Assembly (NCBI RefSeq): GCF_005280255.1
Contig: NZ_CP040018.1
Coordinates: forward strand, 4,836,001-4,900,000
DNA: 64,000 bases
Source: Arthrobacter sp. 24S4-2
GTDB taxonomy: Bacteria > Actinomycetota > Actinomycetes > Actinomycetales > Micrococcaceae
Reading direction: 5' to 3'
Part shown: piece after piece, positions 17,281 to 24,879 of the stretch
Numbering within the stretch: the first letter of the stretch is position 1
Layout: the number at the start of each line of letters is the position of its first letter
Program-made: the position numbers and the translations under genes
Notes under the pieces: model-generated
Database searches by the model: none
The model's input: only the letters and a program-made list of their open reading frames with translations
What the model was told of the DNA's origin: nothing

Positions 17281-18201
17281 ATGAGCGCCCTATTTACCAC
17301 ATCGCCCGGCTGGCTGGACTGGTACCGCAACCCGTCCACTCCCCGATTCACCCTCCCGCAGGGGACGGTGGACGCCCACTGCCATGTCTTCGGTCCCGGG
17401 GCCGAGTTCCCCTTCGCCCCGGAGCGCAAGTACACGCCCGGAGACGCCGGCAAGGACCAGCTCTTCGCACTGCGGGACCACCTCGGAGTCAGCCGCAACG
17501 TCATCGTGCAGGCAACATGCCACGGTGCTGACAACAGTGCGATGGTGGATGCGGTCCGGGCCTCCGGCGGCCGGGCCCGCGGCGTCGCCACGGTCCGTCC
17601 GGACGTGACAGACTCCGAGCTTCGCCGGCTGGATGAGGCCGGCGTGCGGGGCGTGCGGTTCAACTTCCTCAAACGCCTGGTCAGCGCCGCCCCGCAGGAC
17701 CACCTCGCCGCCATTGCGAAGCGGATCGCTCCCTTGGGCTGGCACGTCGTCATCTACTTCGAGGGCGCCGACCTGGAAGACCTGGAAGGATTCTTCGGTT
17801 CCCTTCCGACACCCTTGGTGGTTGACCATTTGGGACGGCCCGATGTCACCAAGCCCGCCGACGGTCCCGAGTTCAGCCGCTTCCTGCGTTTTGTTGACAG
17901 GAATGACGTCTGGGTCAAAGTCAGCTGCCCGGAGCGGCTCAGCGTCAGCGGCCCCGCCGCCCTCGACGGCGAGCAAAAGGCGTACATTGACGCAGTGCCC
18001 TTCGGACGCCGTGCCGTCGAGGAGTTCCCGGACAGGGTGCTGTGGGGCACCGACTGGCCCCACCCCAATCTCACGGACCACATGCCTGATGACGGGCTCC
18101 TGGTCGATTACATACCGCAGGTGGCCGTGACCACCGAGCAACAGCACAAGCTCCTTGTCGCCAATCCGATGCGGCTCTACTGGCCCGGCGAAGACGCCTA
18201 G
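17281..18201 (+). CDS. ligI: 2-Pyrone-4,6-dicarboxylate lactonase (LigI)
   Basis: 306 residues from ATG 17281 (AAAGGAG upstream), preferred over ATG 17254. Amidohydrolase fold: TVDAHCHVFGPGAEFPF at the N-terminus, VIVQATCHGADNSAM, GVRFNFLKRLV, PLVVDHLGRPDV and WGTDWPHPNLTDHMPDDG. The DAHCHVFGP, NFLKRLV and GTDWPHPN blocks match the LigI family. It opens 2-pyrone-4,6-dicarboxylate to 4-oxalomesaconate, feeding the three genes upstream. LigI is a zinc-independent member of the superfamily. Confidence 0.9.
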   Translation: MSALFTTSPGWLDWYRNPSTPRFTLPQGTVDAHCHVFGPGAEFPFAPERKYTPGDAGKDQLFALRDHLGVSRNVIVQATCHGADNSAMVDAVRASGGRARGVATVRPDVTDSELRRLDEAGVRGVRFNFLKRLVSAAPQDHLAAIAKRIAPLGWHVVIYFEGADLEDLEGFFGSLPTPLVVDHLGRPDVTKPADGPEFSRFLRFVDRNDVWVKVSCPERLSVSGPAALDGEQKAYIDAVPFGRRAVEEFPDRVLWGTDWPHPNLTDHMPDDGLLVDYIPQVAVTTEQQHKLLVANPMRLYWPGEDA

Positions 18202-18235
18202 CCCCTTCCACACCCAGCTTCCCCAGAGGACTCCA

Positions 18236-19612
18236 ATGATGCACTCCAATGCGGCAAACCGGCTCGACCGGCTTCCCATCTCCAAGTTCCATAAAATCAC
18301 CCTCGTCGCCGTGTCCTTCGCGTATTTCTTCGAATTCGCCGACATCAACAGCTTCGCCACCACCGTCCCCAAGCTGATCAAGCTATGGGGCGTCTCGATC
18401 AACCAGATCGCCTATGTCACGTCCGCGTCTTTCGTCGGCATGTTCTTCGGCTCGCTGATCGCCAGCTGGCTCGCCGACCGTTGGGGCCGCAAGAAGGCAC
18501 TGGTCATCACCACGCTGTGGTTCTCGGCCTTCTCTTTCGCTGCAGTTTTCTCCTGGGACATCGTCTCGCTCGGCGTCTTCCGCGTCCTGACCTCGGCCGG
18601 CCTCGCGGCCATGACCGTCGTAGCCGTGATTTACGTCAACGAGATCTTCCCGGCAGCCGTCCGCGGCAAGTACCAGGCCTACGCCATCGTCATCGGAATC
18701 TGCGGAACCCCGGTAACCAACCTCATCGCCAGCGTTGTGGTTCCGCTCAGCGACTGGTCGTGGCGCCTGGTGTTCCTGTGGGGGTCGCTTGGCATCGTCT
18801 TCATTTTCTTCACCCGGTACCTGAAGGAGTCCCCTCGCTGGTACGAGAGCAAGGGCCAGTACGGCAAGGCCGACGCCGCCCTGTCCGAGATCGAGGACCG
18901 GGTCGCCGCGGAGAAGGGCCCGCTGGCCGACCCTGCCGCGCCGGTTGCCGCCGTTCAAACGGCCAAGACCAAAGCGCCGTTCAAGCTCCTGCTCCAGAAG
19001 AAGTACCTCGGCCCCACGCTTCTGCTCACGGTTCTGTGGGTGACGCAGACCGTTGGCTTCTTCGGGTACTCGAGCTGGGCGCCGACGCTGTTGTCCAAGG
19101 AAGGCTTCAGCGTGGAAAACTCGATCTTCTACGTGGCGCTGACTACCGTGGGAGCGCCGCTGGGATCCTACCTGGCATCCCTGGTCACGGACCGATTCGA
19201 GCGCAAATGGTGCCTGGTGGTCTTCGGCACCACCATCGCGATCTGCGGCCTCTTCTACGGGCTCACCTTCAACCCGATCCTGATCGTGGTTTTCGGGTTC
19301 CTCGTGAACCTCTTCGAGCGCGGCTACACAGCCCTTGCCTACGCCTACTCGCCGGAACTGTTCGACACCGCCGGCCGCTCCTTGGGGACCGGCGTCTCCT
19401 ACGGCCTGGGCCGGCTCTCCAACGCCGCGGGCCCGCTGATCATCGCAGCCCTGTACAACGGGAGCGGATACCAAAGTGTCTTCTTCTTCATCGCCGGCAC
19501 CTGGCTATTCGGCGCGATCATCCTCGCTTTCTTCGGGCCCAAGACCCGGCAGGCACGCCTGGCACCGCCCGCCAAGTCACAGGACCTGACGCCTTCAGGC
19601 TCAGCGAACTAG
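18236..19612 (+). CDS. MFS transporter, probable aromatic/pyrone acid importer
   Basis: 458 residues from ATG 18236 (an ATG follows directly at 18239; GAGGA upstream). Twelve hydrophobic segments and MFS signatures: ASWLADRWGRKKA after TM2, VIYVNEIFPAAVRGKYQAY, LKESPRWYESKGQYGKA before the central loop, and YSPELFDTAGRSLGTG, typical of the sugar-porter/metabolite:H+ symporter group. It is the last gene of the ligU-J-K-I operon and probably brings in the operon's substrate. It is followed by a 35-base perfect palindrome. Confidence 0.87.
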   Translation: MMHSNAANRLDRLPISKFHKITLVAVSFAYFFEFADINSFATTVPKLIKLWGVSINQIAYVTSASFVGMFFGSLIASWLADRWGRKKALVITTLWFSAFSFAAVFSWDIVSLGVFRVLTSAGLAAMTVVAVIYVNEIFPAAVRGKYQAYAIVIGICGTPVTNLIASVVVPLSDWSWRLVFLWGSLGIVFIFFTRYLKESPRWYESKGQYGKADAALSEIEDRVAAEKGPLADPAAPVAAVQTAKTKAPFKLLLQKKYLGPTLLLTVLWVTQTVGFFGYSSWAPTLLSKEGFSVENSIFYVALTTVGAPLGSYLASLVTDRFERKWCLVVFGTTIAICGLFYGLTFNPILIVVFGFLVNLFERGYTALAYAYSPELFDTAGRSLGTGVSYGLGRLSNAAGPLIIAALYNGSGYQSVFFFIAGTWLFGAIILAFFGPKTRQARLAPPAKSQDLTPSGSAN

Positions 19613-19645
19613 GCCTAGGAACTGGCAGTACGGAGCCACAGGAGA

Positions 19646-19680
19646 GCGGACGACGGCGGGAAGTTCCCGCCGTCGTCCGC
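19646..19680. terminator. Perfect palindrome after the lig operon (copy 5)
   Basis: 17-base arms beginning GCGGACGACGGCGGGAA with a single G between them. It is 34 bases after the MFS stop, followed by CTTGCTGTT; likely the operon terminator. Confidence 0.75.
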
Positions 19681-19682
19681 TT

Positions 19683-19930
19683 GCTGTTCGAGGTTGTCCC
19701 GGAGCTACCAGGTGGTCGCTTCCGAGCGCGAGGCGAGCCACCCGCCCCCGGTCCGGACGTACTCCATGGTGAGCTGCAGCGGCCACGTTGCCCGTGAGCC
19801 GTAGACGGTGGCGTCAGTGATGAACCTGCCCAGCCGCACCACCGTGTTCGTGGACCTCCCGCACGAAGTGACGCTCGCGGAGATCGACGCCCTGGCGGTC
19901 ACGGCCTAGTCCCACGCGCAAACTCGCCCT
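19683..19930. other. Possible gene remnants, no intact gene
   Basis: Between the palindrome and the rhodanese gene no complete gene is seen. On the minus strand, 19705-19902 could encode the end of a protein (RFITDATVYGSRATWPLQL then TMEYVRTGGGWLAS), without a plausible start. On the plus strand, 19819-19908 reads NLPSRTTVFVDLPHEVTLAE... to a stop, also like a C-terminal scrap. Neither was assigned to a family. Confidence 0.35.
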
Positions 19931-19947
19931 TGGGAATATGCGCGTCG

Positions 19948-20385
19948 CTACACCGAGTGCGCCGTCACCAGTCCGTCGGGCGTCCCGGGGCGGACGCCGT
20001 CGGCCGTCTCCACCGGTAGACCGTTCCGGGCCCAGTACTCGATGCCACCGATCATTTCTCTCACGGGATACCCCAGCTCAGCGAACGCCAGGGCCGCGAA
20101 CGTGCTGCCGTTGCAGCCCGGACCCCAGGAGTAGACCACCACGTCGGTGCCGGCGGGGATCAGTTCAGTGGCGCGGGAGGGGATGTTGGCGGTGGGCAGG
20201 TGGACGGCGCCGGGAATGTGGCCATGGTCCCAGGAGGCGCGCCTTCGGGTATCGACGAGCACGAATCCTGCGCCGGGGAAGTTCTCGGCGACGTCCATGA
20301 CGTCGACCTCGAAGCTGAGTTTGGCGCGGAAGTATGCCGCCGCGTTATTGTTTCCGGCTCCGGCGGCCGTGCGCTCAGTAGTCAC
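19948..20385 (-). CDS. Rhodanese-like sulfurtransferase domain protein
   Basis: About 145 residues from GTG 20385 (AGGA upstream); ATG 20418 is an alternative. Rhodanese features: FVLVDTRRRASWDHGHIPGA, then the active-site loop VVYSWGPGCNGSTFAALAFAELGY with the catalytic Cys, and MIGGIEYWARNGLPVE. It probably transfers or relays sulfur in the cytoplasm. Divergent from the MOSC gene; the two are natural sulfur-handling neighbours. Confidence 0.85.
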   Translation of the reverse strand: MTTERTAAGAGNNNAAAYFRAKLSFEVDVMDVAENFPGAGFVLVDTRRRASWDHGHIPGAVHLPTANIPSRATELIPAGTDVVVYSWGPGCNGSTFAALAFAELGYPVREMIGGIEYWARNGLPVETADGVRPGTPDGLVTAHSV

Positions 20386-20457
20386 TCGTGTCCTATCCAG
20401 CGTGGGCGCCCTGCCCATCGTAGTGCCCACCCCAGCAATGGACGATAGTTTTGAGGC

Positions 20458-21030
20458 ATGACGGCAAACTACAGGTACGACGTCGAGGTCCTGCACCTTC
20501 TGGTGTCGCCGGCGCACGCCTACTTCGGCCGCGCCCGCGAGGGTGCGGCGGACGTTCCCACCACCGACGCCGAGCGGGTGGAGTTGGTTGCCGGCAAGGG
20601 CATCGTGGGCGACCGGTTCTTCGGCAAGGCCGCGCACATGGACGCGGCTGTCACTTTGTTCGCCATCGAGGCGCTCGAGGCCATGGCCGCAGAACTGGGC
20701 GCCGCACCCTTTGACCCGCTCCTCACGCGGCGCAATATGGTCCTCCGCGGCGCCCACCTGGCTCCGCTGCTGGGTGAGGAGTTCGAGCTGGAATCGCGCG
20801 GGGAAACTGTGCGGCTGAAGGCCGGACGGCCCGCGCACCCCTGCGCCTGGATGGACCAGATGCTCGCCCCGGGAGCCCACAAAGCCATGCGCGGACGGGG
20901 CGGCGTGCGGTGCCAGGCGCTTTCCGACGGCGTCCTGCACCGCGGGCCGGCCGTGCTGATCAGCCCGGTACCGCTGGAACCCGGGAGTGCCGGCACGCCC
21001 ACGCTGCTGCGGCCGTCGCGGCTGCCCTAG
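20458..21030 (+). CDS. MOSC domain-containing protein
   Basis: 190 residues. The MOSC (molybdenum cofactor sulfurase C-terminal) fold is seen in ELVAGKGIVGDRFFGKAAH, LLTRRNMVLRGAHLAPLLGEEF, and HPCAWMDQMLAPGAHKAMRGRGGVR with the conserved Cys that can carry persulfide sulfur. Such stand-alone proteins deliver sulfur or act on N-hydroxylated or metal-sulfur sites. The head-to-head rhodanese could be the sulfur donor (inference). Followed by a palindrome with a T tract. Confidence 0.87.
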   Translation: MTANYRYDVEVLHLLVSPAHAYFGRAREGAADVPTTDAERVELVAGKGIVGDRFFGKAAHMDAAVTLFAIEALEAMAAELGAAPFDPLLTRRNMVLRGAHLAPLLGEEFELESRGETVRLKAGRPAHPCAWMDQMLAPGAHKAMRGRGGVRCQALSDGVLHRGPAVLISPVPLEPGSAGTPTLLRPSRLP

Positions 21031-21050
21031 CCGCCCCGGGCGCGTAACGG

Positions 21051-21097
21051 AAGCGGACGACGGCGGGACCGCCCGCCGTCGTCCGCTTTGGTTTTTC
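21051..21097. terminator. Palindrome with T tract between convergent genes (copy 6)
   Basis: 17-base arms (AAGCGGACGACGGCGGG and complement) around ACCG, followed on the plus strand by TTGGTTTTTCC. This is the copy that most resembles a classical intrinsic terminator, ending the MOSC gene and facing adk2. Confidence 0.8.
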
Positions 21098-21130
21098 CTT
21101 CGGTCACCGCTGCTGTCAGGCGGTCAAGTG

Positions 21131-21727
21131 TCACCGTCCGCCGGCGACCGAGTCCGTGATTGAGCTGTCGATGGCAGCCATTACCCTGGCGGTGACTTCA
21201 TCGATACCGCCGATACCGTCCACCCGCGCCAGAAGTGCGCGTTCGGCATACGTGGCCACCACGTCCTCGGTCTGCGTGTGGTAGAGGTCCAGCCGGTGGC
21301 GGATCACGGCCTCGTAGTCGTCGCTGCGGCCGAGCTCCTTGGCGCGGCCCAAGAGACGCGATACGAGTTCCTCGTCGTCGGCGGTCAGCTGCAGGACGAC
21401 GTCAAGCTTTAGCTCCCGAGCGGCCAGGACCCCGTCCAGGTAGTCAATCTGGGCGGGGGTGCGCGGGTATCCGTCCAGCAGGAAGCCGTTTTCGACGTCG
21501 TCCTGGCTGAGGCGGCTGCGCACCATCTCGTTGGTGACGCTGTCCGGCACGAAGTCACCGGCGTCCATATATTTCTTGGCTTCGATGCCAAGCGGCGTGC
21601 TGCCCTTCACATGGGCACGGAAGATGTCACCTGTGGAGATCGCAACAATGCCGAGGCGCTCCGAAATGCGCTCCGCCTGCGTGCCCTTGCCGGAACCGGG
21701 GGGCCCAATAATCAACATTCTGGTCAT
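21131..21727 (-). CDS. adk: Adenylate kinase, short form (copy 2)
   Basis: 198 residues from ATG 21727 (MTRMLIIGPPGSGKGT), identical in length to copy 1 and largely identical in sequence up to the LID; differences cluster in residues 110-198. All functional motifs are kept: STGDIFRAHVK, LLDGYPRTP, LLGRAKELGRSDDYEAVIRHRL. Reading upstream to 21847 crosses the shared regulatory motif and is not coding. The role and regulation are probably like copy 1. The pair arose by duplication that carried part of the promoter along. Confidence 0.92.
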   Translation of the reverse strand: MTRMLIIGPPGSGKGTQAERISERLGIVAISTGDIFRAHVKGSTPLGIEAKKYMDAGDFVPDSVTNEMVRSRLSQDDVENGFLLDGYPRTPAQIDYLDGVLAARELKLDVVLQLTADDEELVSRLLGRAKELGRSDDYEAVIRHRLDLYHTQTEDVVATYAERALLARVDGIGGIDEVTARVMAAIDSSITDSVAGGR

Positions 21728-21839
21728 TCGAGTAACCCTTCGTTGTGCCGTAGCCGGAAGTTTGCAGCCGCCTTCAGGCTCTGGAAAAGGCGGCCCGCCG
21801 TATGACTGGCTGGTCAGCCCATGATAGGACTTCAAAGGT

Positions 21840-21854
21840 TGCGACAAGGCTGCA
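21840..21854 (-). promoter_or_regulatory. Candidate operator upstream of adk2
   Basis: TGCGACAAGGCTGCA, one base different from the copies at 4272 and 6007. The preceding TTCAAAGG matches the ALDH copy. It lies 113 bases before the adk2 start; on the minus strand a TATCAT hexamer sits at 21823-21828. Confidence 0.45.
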
Positions 21855-21962
21855 TCGTCTGTACTGGACGGGACGATTGACCCTACTTACGCCGACAGCA
21901 TGGTGCTAAAAATGCCTTATCCCGGCCAGCACGCAGACAAGGCCGACGGTGAAGAGGACGAC

Positions 21963-22223
21963 ATGGAAATTCCAGTGGATCCGACCACAATTGCCGAGTA
22001 TGCCCTCATCTACTTTGCGGCAATTGCCGGGATCATTCTCCTGTTGCTGCCGATCCTGATCACATTTGTCTTGCTCCTGTTTGTGGCAGGGGCAATTCAG
22101 GTGGCGGCAGTCCTGTTGAAAGTCGCGACGGTCGGCCTGGTCAGGGGCATCGTCGGGCTCTTCAGGCATCCCGGCGAGCCCCGCCCACCCAGGGGCCACG
22201 GCGGCAGGCTGGCTCCGCATTGA
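21963..22223 (+). CDS. Small hydrophobic membrane protein
   Basis: 86 residues from ATG 21963 (GAAGAGG upstream; ATG 21900 also possible). One long or two adjacent membrane segments cover YALIYFAAIAGIILLLLPIL and ITFVLLLFVAGAIQVAAVLL, then a positive Pro/Arg/Gly tail. No family recognised. It diverges from adk2. Confidence 0.6.
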   Translation: MEIPVDPTTIAEYALIYFAAIAGIILLLLPILITFVLLLFVAGAIQVAAVLLKVATVGLVRGIVGLFRHPGEPRPPRGHGGRLAPH

Positions 22224-22256
22224 CGGCCAGCCGGTTAGAGACCGCCGGGCAGGGTC

Positions 22257-22556
22257 CTAACCGGCGACAGACCAGCCTTCCTGATACTCCGGATGCCAGC
22301 TGTACACCGAGGCGAGGCACATCAGCACGTAATCACTGGTCCCGCCCATCTGCGAAGGTATGTCGGTAACCAGCGGAACGTTCTCCAGGATCTTCCGCTT
22401 GGCGGCGCACTCCGCCAGCACGCGCGCGGGGGTGAACGGCGAAACATCGAGGCGGGTCCGAACCGCCTGATGACCTGCTCCGCTTACCCTTAGCTCTCTC
22501 GCGGCTGCCTCGTCCTCGGCCACCCGGGCTTCCAGGAACGCGATGATGTCGGTCAT
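22257..22556 (-). CDS. DUF6221 family protein
   Basis: 99 residues from ATG 22556. The N-terminal MTDIIAFLEARVAEDEAAAR, central VLAECAAKRKILENVP and C-terminal LMCLASVYSWHPEYQEGW match the pattern of DUF6221, a small actinobacterial family of unknown function often found near mobile DNA. It converges on the small membrane protein gene. Confidence 0.7.
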   Translation of the reverse strand: MTDIIAFLEARVAEDEAAARELRVSGAGHQAVRTRLDVSPFTPARVLAECAAKRKILENVPLVTDIPSQMGGTSDYVLMCLASVYSWHPEYQEGWSVAG

Positions 22557-22616
22557 GCCCCCATTCTTCAAGGGCGGCACCATTTCCGGAAAACCCGTCC
22601 GTCTAGCGATACCGCC

Positions 22617-22654
22617 AAGCGAACGACGGCGGGACCTCCCGCCGTCGTCCGCTT
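22617..22654. terminator. Palindrome (copy 7) with TTGCGTTT tail
   Basis: 17-base arms with one mismatch (AAGCGAACGACGGCGGG / CCCGCCGTCGTCCGCTT) around ACCT, continuing GCGTTT. It lies between two minus-strand genes, upstream of the DUF6221 start. Confidence 0.65.
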
Positions 22655-22955
22655 GCGTTTAGCAGCGGGCCGGGCAAGCAGTATTCACTGCAATCACTCT
22701 CCGGATAACCGCTATCCGTGCGCCATCGATTGCGAAATGATGACGGCCATCAGGGCAAGGGCCGTCAGACTGACCGCCCATGTTTCGCGGCGCAAGCCCC
22801 GATCCATCCGTTTTCGGTGCGAAGTCCGGCGGACTTTCGACACCAGCGCCTTGAGCCACTGCCTGAGCGCCGACAGACCCGCACCCGCCTTCGCCGTTCC
22901 CGCCGTTCCCGCCGTTCCCGCCGTTCCACCAGATTGGCGGGCACGCCTTGACCCG
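22655..22955. other. Intergenic region with a 9-bp tandem repeat
   Basis: No convincing gene. Four exact copies of CGCCGTTCC run at 22892-22927. On the minus strand a short hydrophobic stretch (TWAVSLTALALMAVIISQ) ends at 22712 but has no supported start. Confidence 0.5.
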
Positions 22956-23174
22956 CTACGCCTCGATCTCGACCCGCACATAATCCTCCCTGCGGAACAT
23001 TCGACGTTCACGCCAGCCGTCCAGCACACACCAGATGATCGAACCGTCCGGTGTGGCGCCGTCCACCGTGCCATAGCCAATATGGAGCCCATCCTGCGAG
23101 AGCCGCACCGCCTGCCGGCTGGGTAGCGCGCTCCATGACACCCGGCGCCAGCGTGACTCATTGGTCGGCTTCAT
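22956..23174 (-). CDS. Small hypothetical protein
   Basis: 72 residues; the C-terminal half (GLHIGYGTVDGATPDGSIIW, ERRMFRREDYVRVEIEA) reads like a compact beta-rich domain. Its ATG overlaps the stop of the truncated purU by four bases, so it is translationally coupled to it. No family was recognised. It may be the material that replaced the missing part of purU. Confidence 0.5.
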   Translation of the reverse strand: MKPTNESRWRRVSWSALPSRQAVRLSQDGLHIGYGTVDGATPDGSIIWCVLDGWRERRMFRREDYVRVEIEA

Positions 23175-23407
23175 GGGCCTATCGCAAAGTGTCCGTGCCC
23201 CTTGTCCCCGTACTGTTTGATGTCGAGGATGTCGCAGCCGTGGTTGTGCAGGAATCCCGAGATCGCGTGGACGATACCAGGAGCCTCGGCACAGTCGACA
23301 GTGAGGACGTGCTCGACGGCGGCGGCAGGTTCCGCCGTCGACGCACCTCGTTCAGGGGCAAGGGCGTGCGCCTCAAGAGTCTGCGTGTCATTCACAAGCG
23401 CGCTCAT
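23171..23407 (-). pseudogene. purU: Truncated formyltetrahydrofolate deformylase (purU), ACT domain only
   Basis: 78 residues: a variable leader, then the first part of the PurU ACT domain (VLTVDCAEAPGIVHAISGFL, HNHGCDILDIKQYGDKGHGH), ending abruptly at FAIGP and a stop. Intact PurU is near 290 residues and carries the formyltransferase-like hydrolase domain after the ACT domain. None of the three downstream frames resumes PurU sequence. It overlaps the permease stop as ATGA, as expected for an original operon member. It may survive as a stand-alone ACT domain, but more likely it is a deletion remnant. Confidence 0.75.
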
Positions 23408-24879
23408 TTCTTCGCCCCGTCGAGGTCCCGCCCGATGGCCGATGCCTCGGTATCCATATCCTGCGCCAGCTCCGTCTGGAACGTCGCATAACGGGCCAGG
23501 TGGGCCGGGCGCCGGCGCAGCACCAGCCAGGCGGCGCCGAGCAGGAGGAACCACACCGGCGTGGCAAGAAGCGCCAGCAGCGTGTCCGGCTGCGTGGTCA
23601 GCGCCCACAGGACGAAGGCGAAGAACGCGAAGACCACCCAGACCATGGGGACGCCGCCGGGCATCCGGTACTTGGACGCCTTGTGCAGCTGCGGGCGGCG
23701 CCGGCGGAACGCCAGGTAGCTGGCCAGGATGATGGACCACACGAAAACGAAGCAGACGGCCGACACGGTGGTCACCATGTCGAAAGCCTTCCCGATGTCC
23801 TGCCCCGCGTACATCAGCACCACGCCGGAGAGCAGCAGGACACAGGAAAGGAACAGGGCATTCTGCGGGACCTTGCGGCTCGACAGGCCGCCGAAAACGG
23901 AGGGCGCGTCACCCTCTTGGGCCAGCCCGTACACCATGCGCGAGGTGGAGTAGATGCCGGAGTTGGCGGAGGACATGGCCGAGCTGAGCACCACCAGGTT
24001 CACCACGGTGGCGGCGGCGCCCAGGCCGGCCAGGGAGAACATGGCGATGAACGGGCTGTGGCCCGCCTGGAACTGGGTCCACGGGGTGACGGACATCAGG
24101 ATGATGAGGGCGCCCACGTAGAAGAGCAGCACACGGATGGGAATGGAGTTGATGGCCTTGGGCAGGTTCTTCTCCGGGTCCTTGGCCTCCGCGGCCGTGG
24201 TGCCCACCAGTTCAATGCCCACAAAGGCGAACACGGCGATCTGGAACCCGGCCACAAATCCCATGAACTCGTTCGGGAAGAATCCGCCGTGGCTCCACAG
24301 GTTCGTGAAGGTGGCCGGGCCGGCGTCGGACTGGAACCCGGTGAAAATCATGAACAGGCCCACCACGATCAGTGCCGCGATGGCGATGATCTTGATCAGC
24401 GCAAACCAGAACTCCGTCTCCCCGAACGCCTTCACCGTGGTGAGGTTCAGGAGCAGCAGGATAGCCACGGTGGCCAGGCCCGGGATCCACAGCGGCAGCC
24501 CTGGCCAGAGTTCCTTCGAATAGCCGGCAATGGCGATCACGTCCGCGATCCCGGTGATCACCCAGCAGAACCAGTAGGTCCAGCCGGTGAAGAAACCGGC
24601 CCAGGGGCCGAGGAGGTCCGCCGCGAAATCGCTGAAGGATTTGTAGTTCAGGTTGCTCAGCAGCAGTTCGCCCATGGCCCGCATGACGAAGAACAGCATG
24701 AAGCCGATGATCATGTAGACGAAGATGACGGAGGGCCCTGCCGCGGAGATGGTTTTGCCCGAACCCATGAACAGGCCGGTGCCGATTGCGCCGCCAATGG
24801 CGATCAGCTGGATGTGCCGGTTGCTGAGCTGCCGTTCAAGATGCGGCGTTTGCTGGGAGATGGAAGTTTTAGTTGACAT
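23404..24879 (-). CDS. cycA: APC-family amino acid permease, CycA-like (D-serine/D-alanine/glycine)
   Basis: 491 residues, twelve membrane segments. The N-terminal SNRHIQLIAIGGAIGTGLFMGSG is the AAT-family signature; GIELVGTTAAEAKDPEKNLPKAIN and SANSGIYSTSRMVYGLAQEGDAP are also diagnostic. CycA-type permeases import glycine, D-Ala and D-Ser by H+ symport. Its place after gcv-glyA-sdaA supports glycine/serine as substrate. The start (GAGGAG upstream) overlaps the metF-like stop by 11 bases. Confidence 0.88.
   Translation of the reverse strand: MSTKTSISQQTPHLERQLSNRHIQLIAIGGAIGTGLFMGSGKTISAAGPSVIFVYMIIGFMLFFVMRAMGELLLSNLNYKSFSDFAADLLGPWAGFFTGWTYWFCWVITGIADVIAIAGYSKELWPGLPLWIPGLATVAILLLLNLTTVKAFGETEFWFALIKIIAIAALIVVGLFMIFTGFQSDAGPATFTNLWSHGGFFPNEFMGFVAGFQIAVFAFVGIELVGTTAAEAKDPEKNLPKAINSIPIRVLLFYVGALIILMSVTPWTQFQAGHSPFIAMFSLAGLGAAATVVNLVVLSSAMSSANSGIYSTSRMVYGLAQEGDAPSVFGGLSSRKVPQNALFLSCVLLLSGVVLMYAGQDIGKAFDMVTTVSAVCFVFVWSIILASYLAFRRRRPQLHKASKYRMPGGVPMVWVVFAFFAFVLWALTTQPDTLLALLATPVWFLLLGAAWLVLRRRPAHLARYATFQTELAQDMDTEASAIGRDLDGAKK

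Noticed and set aside
23500..24876. 458-residue open frame on the plus strand
   Set aside because: Antisense to the CycA-like permease; composition rich in Gly, His and Gln without domains.
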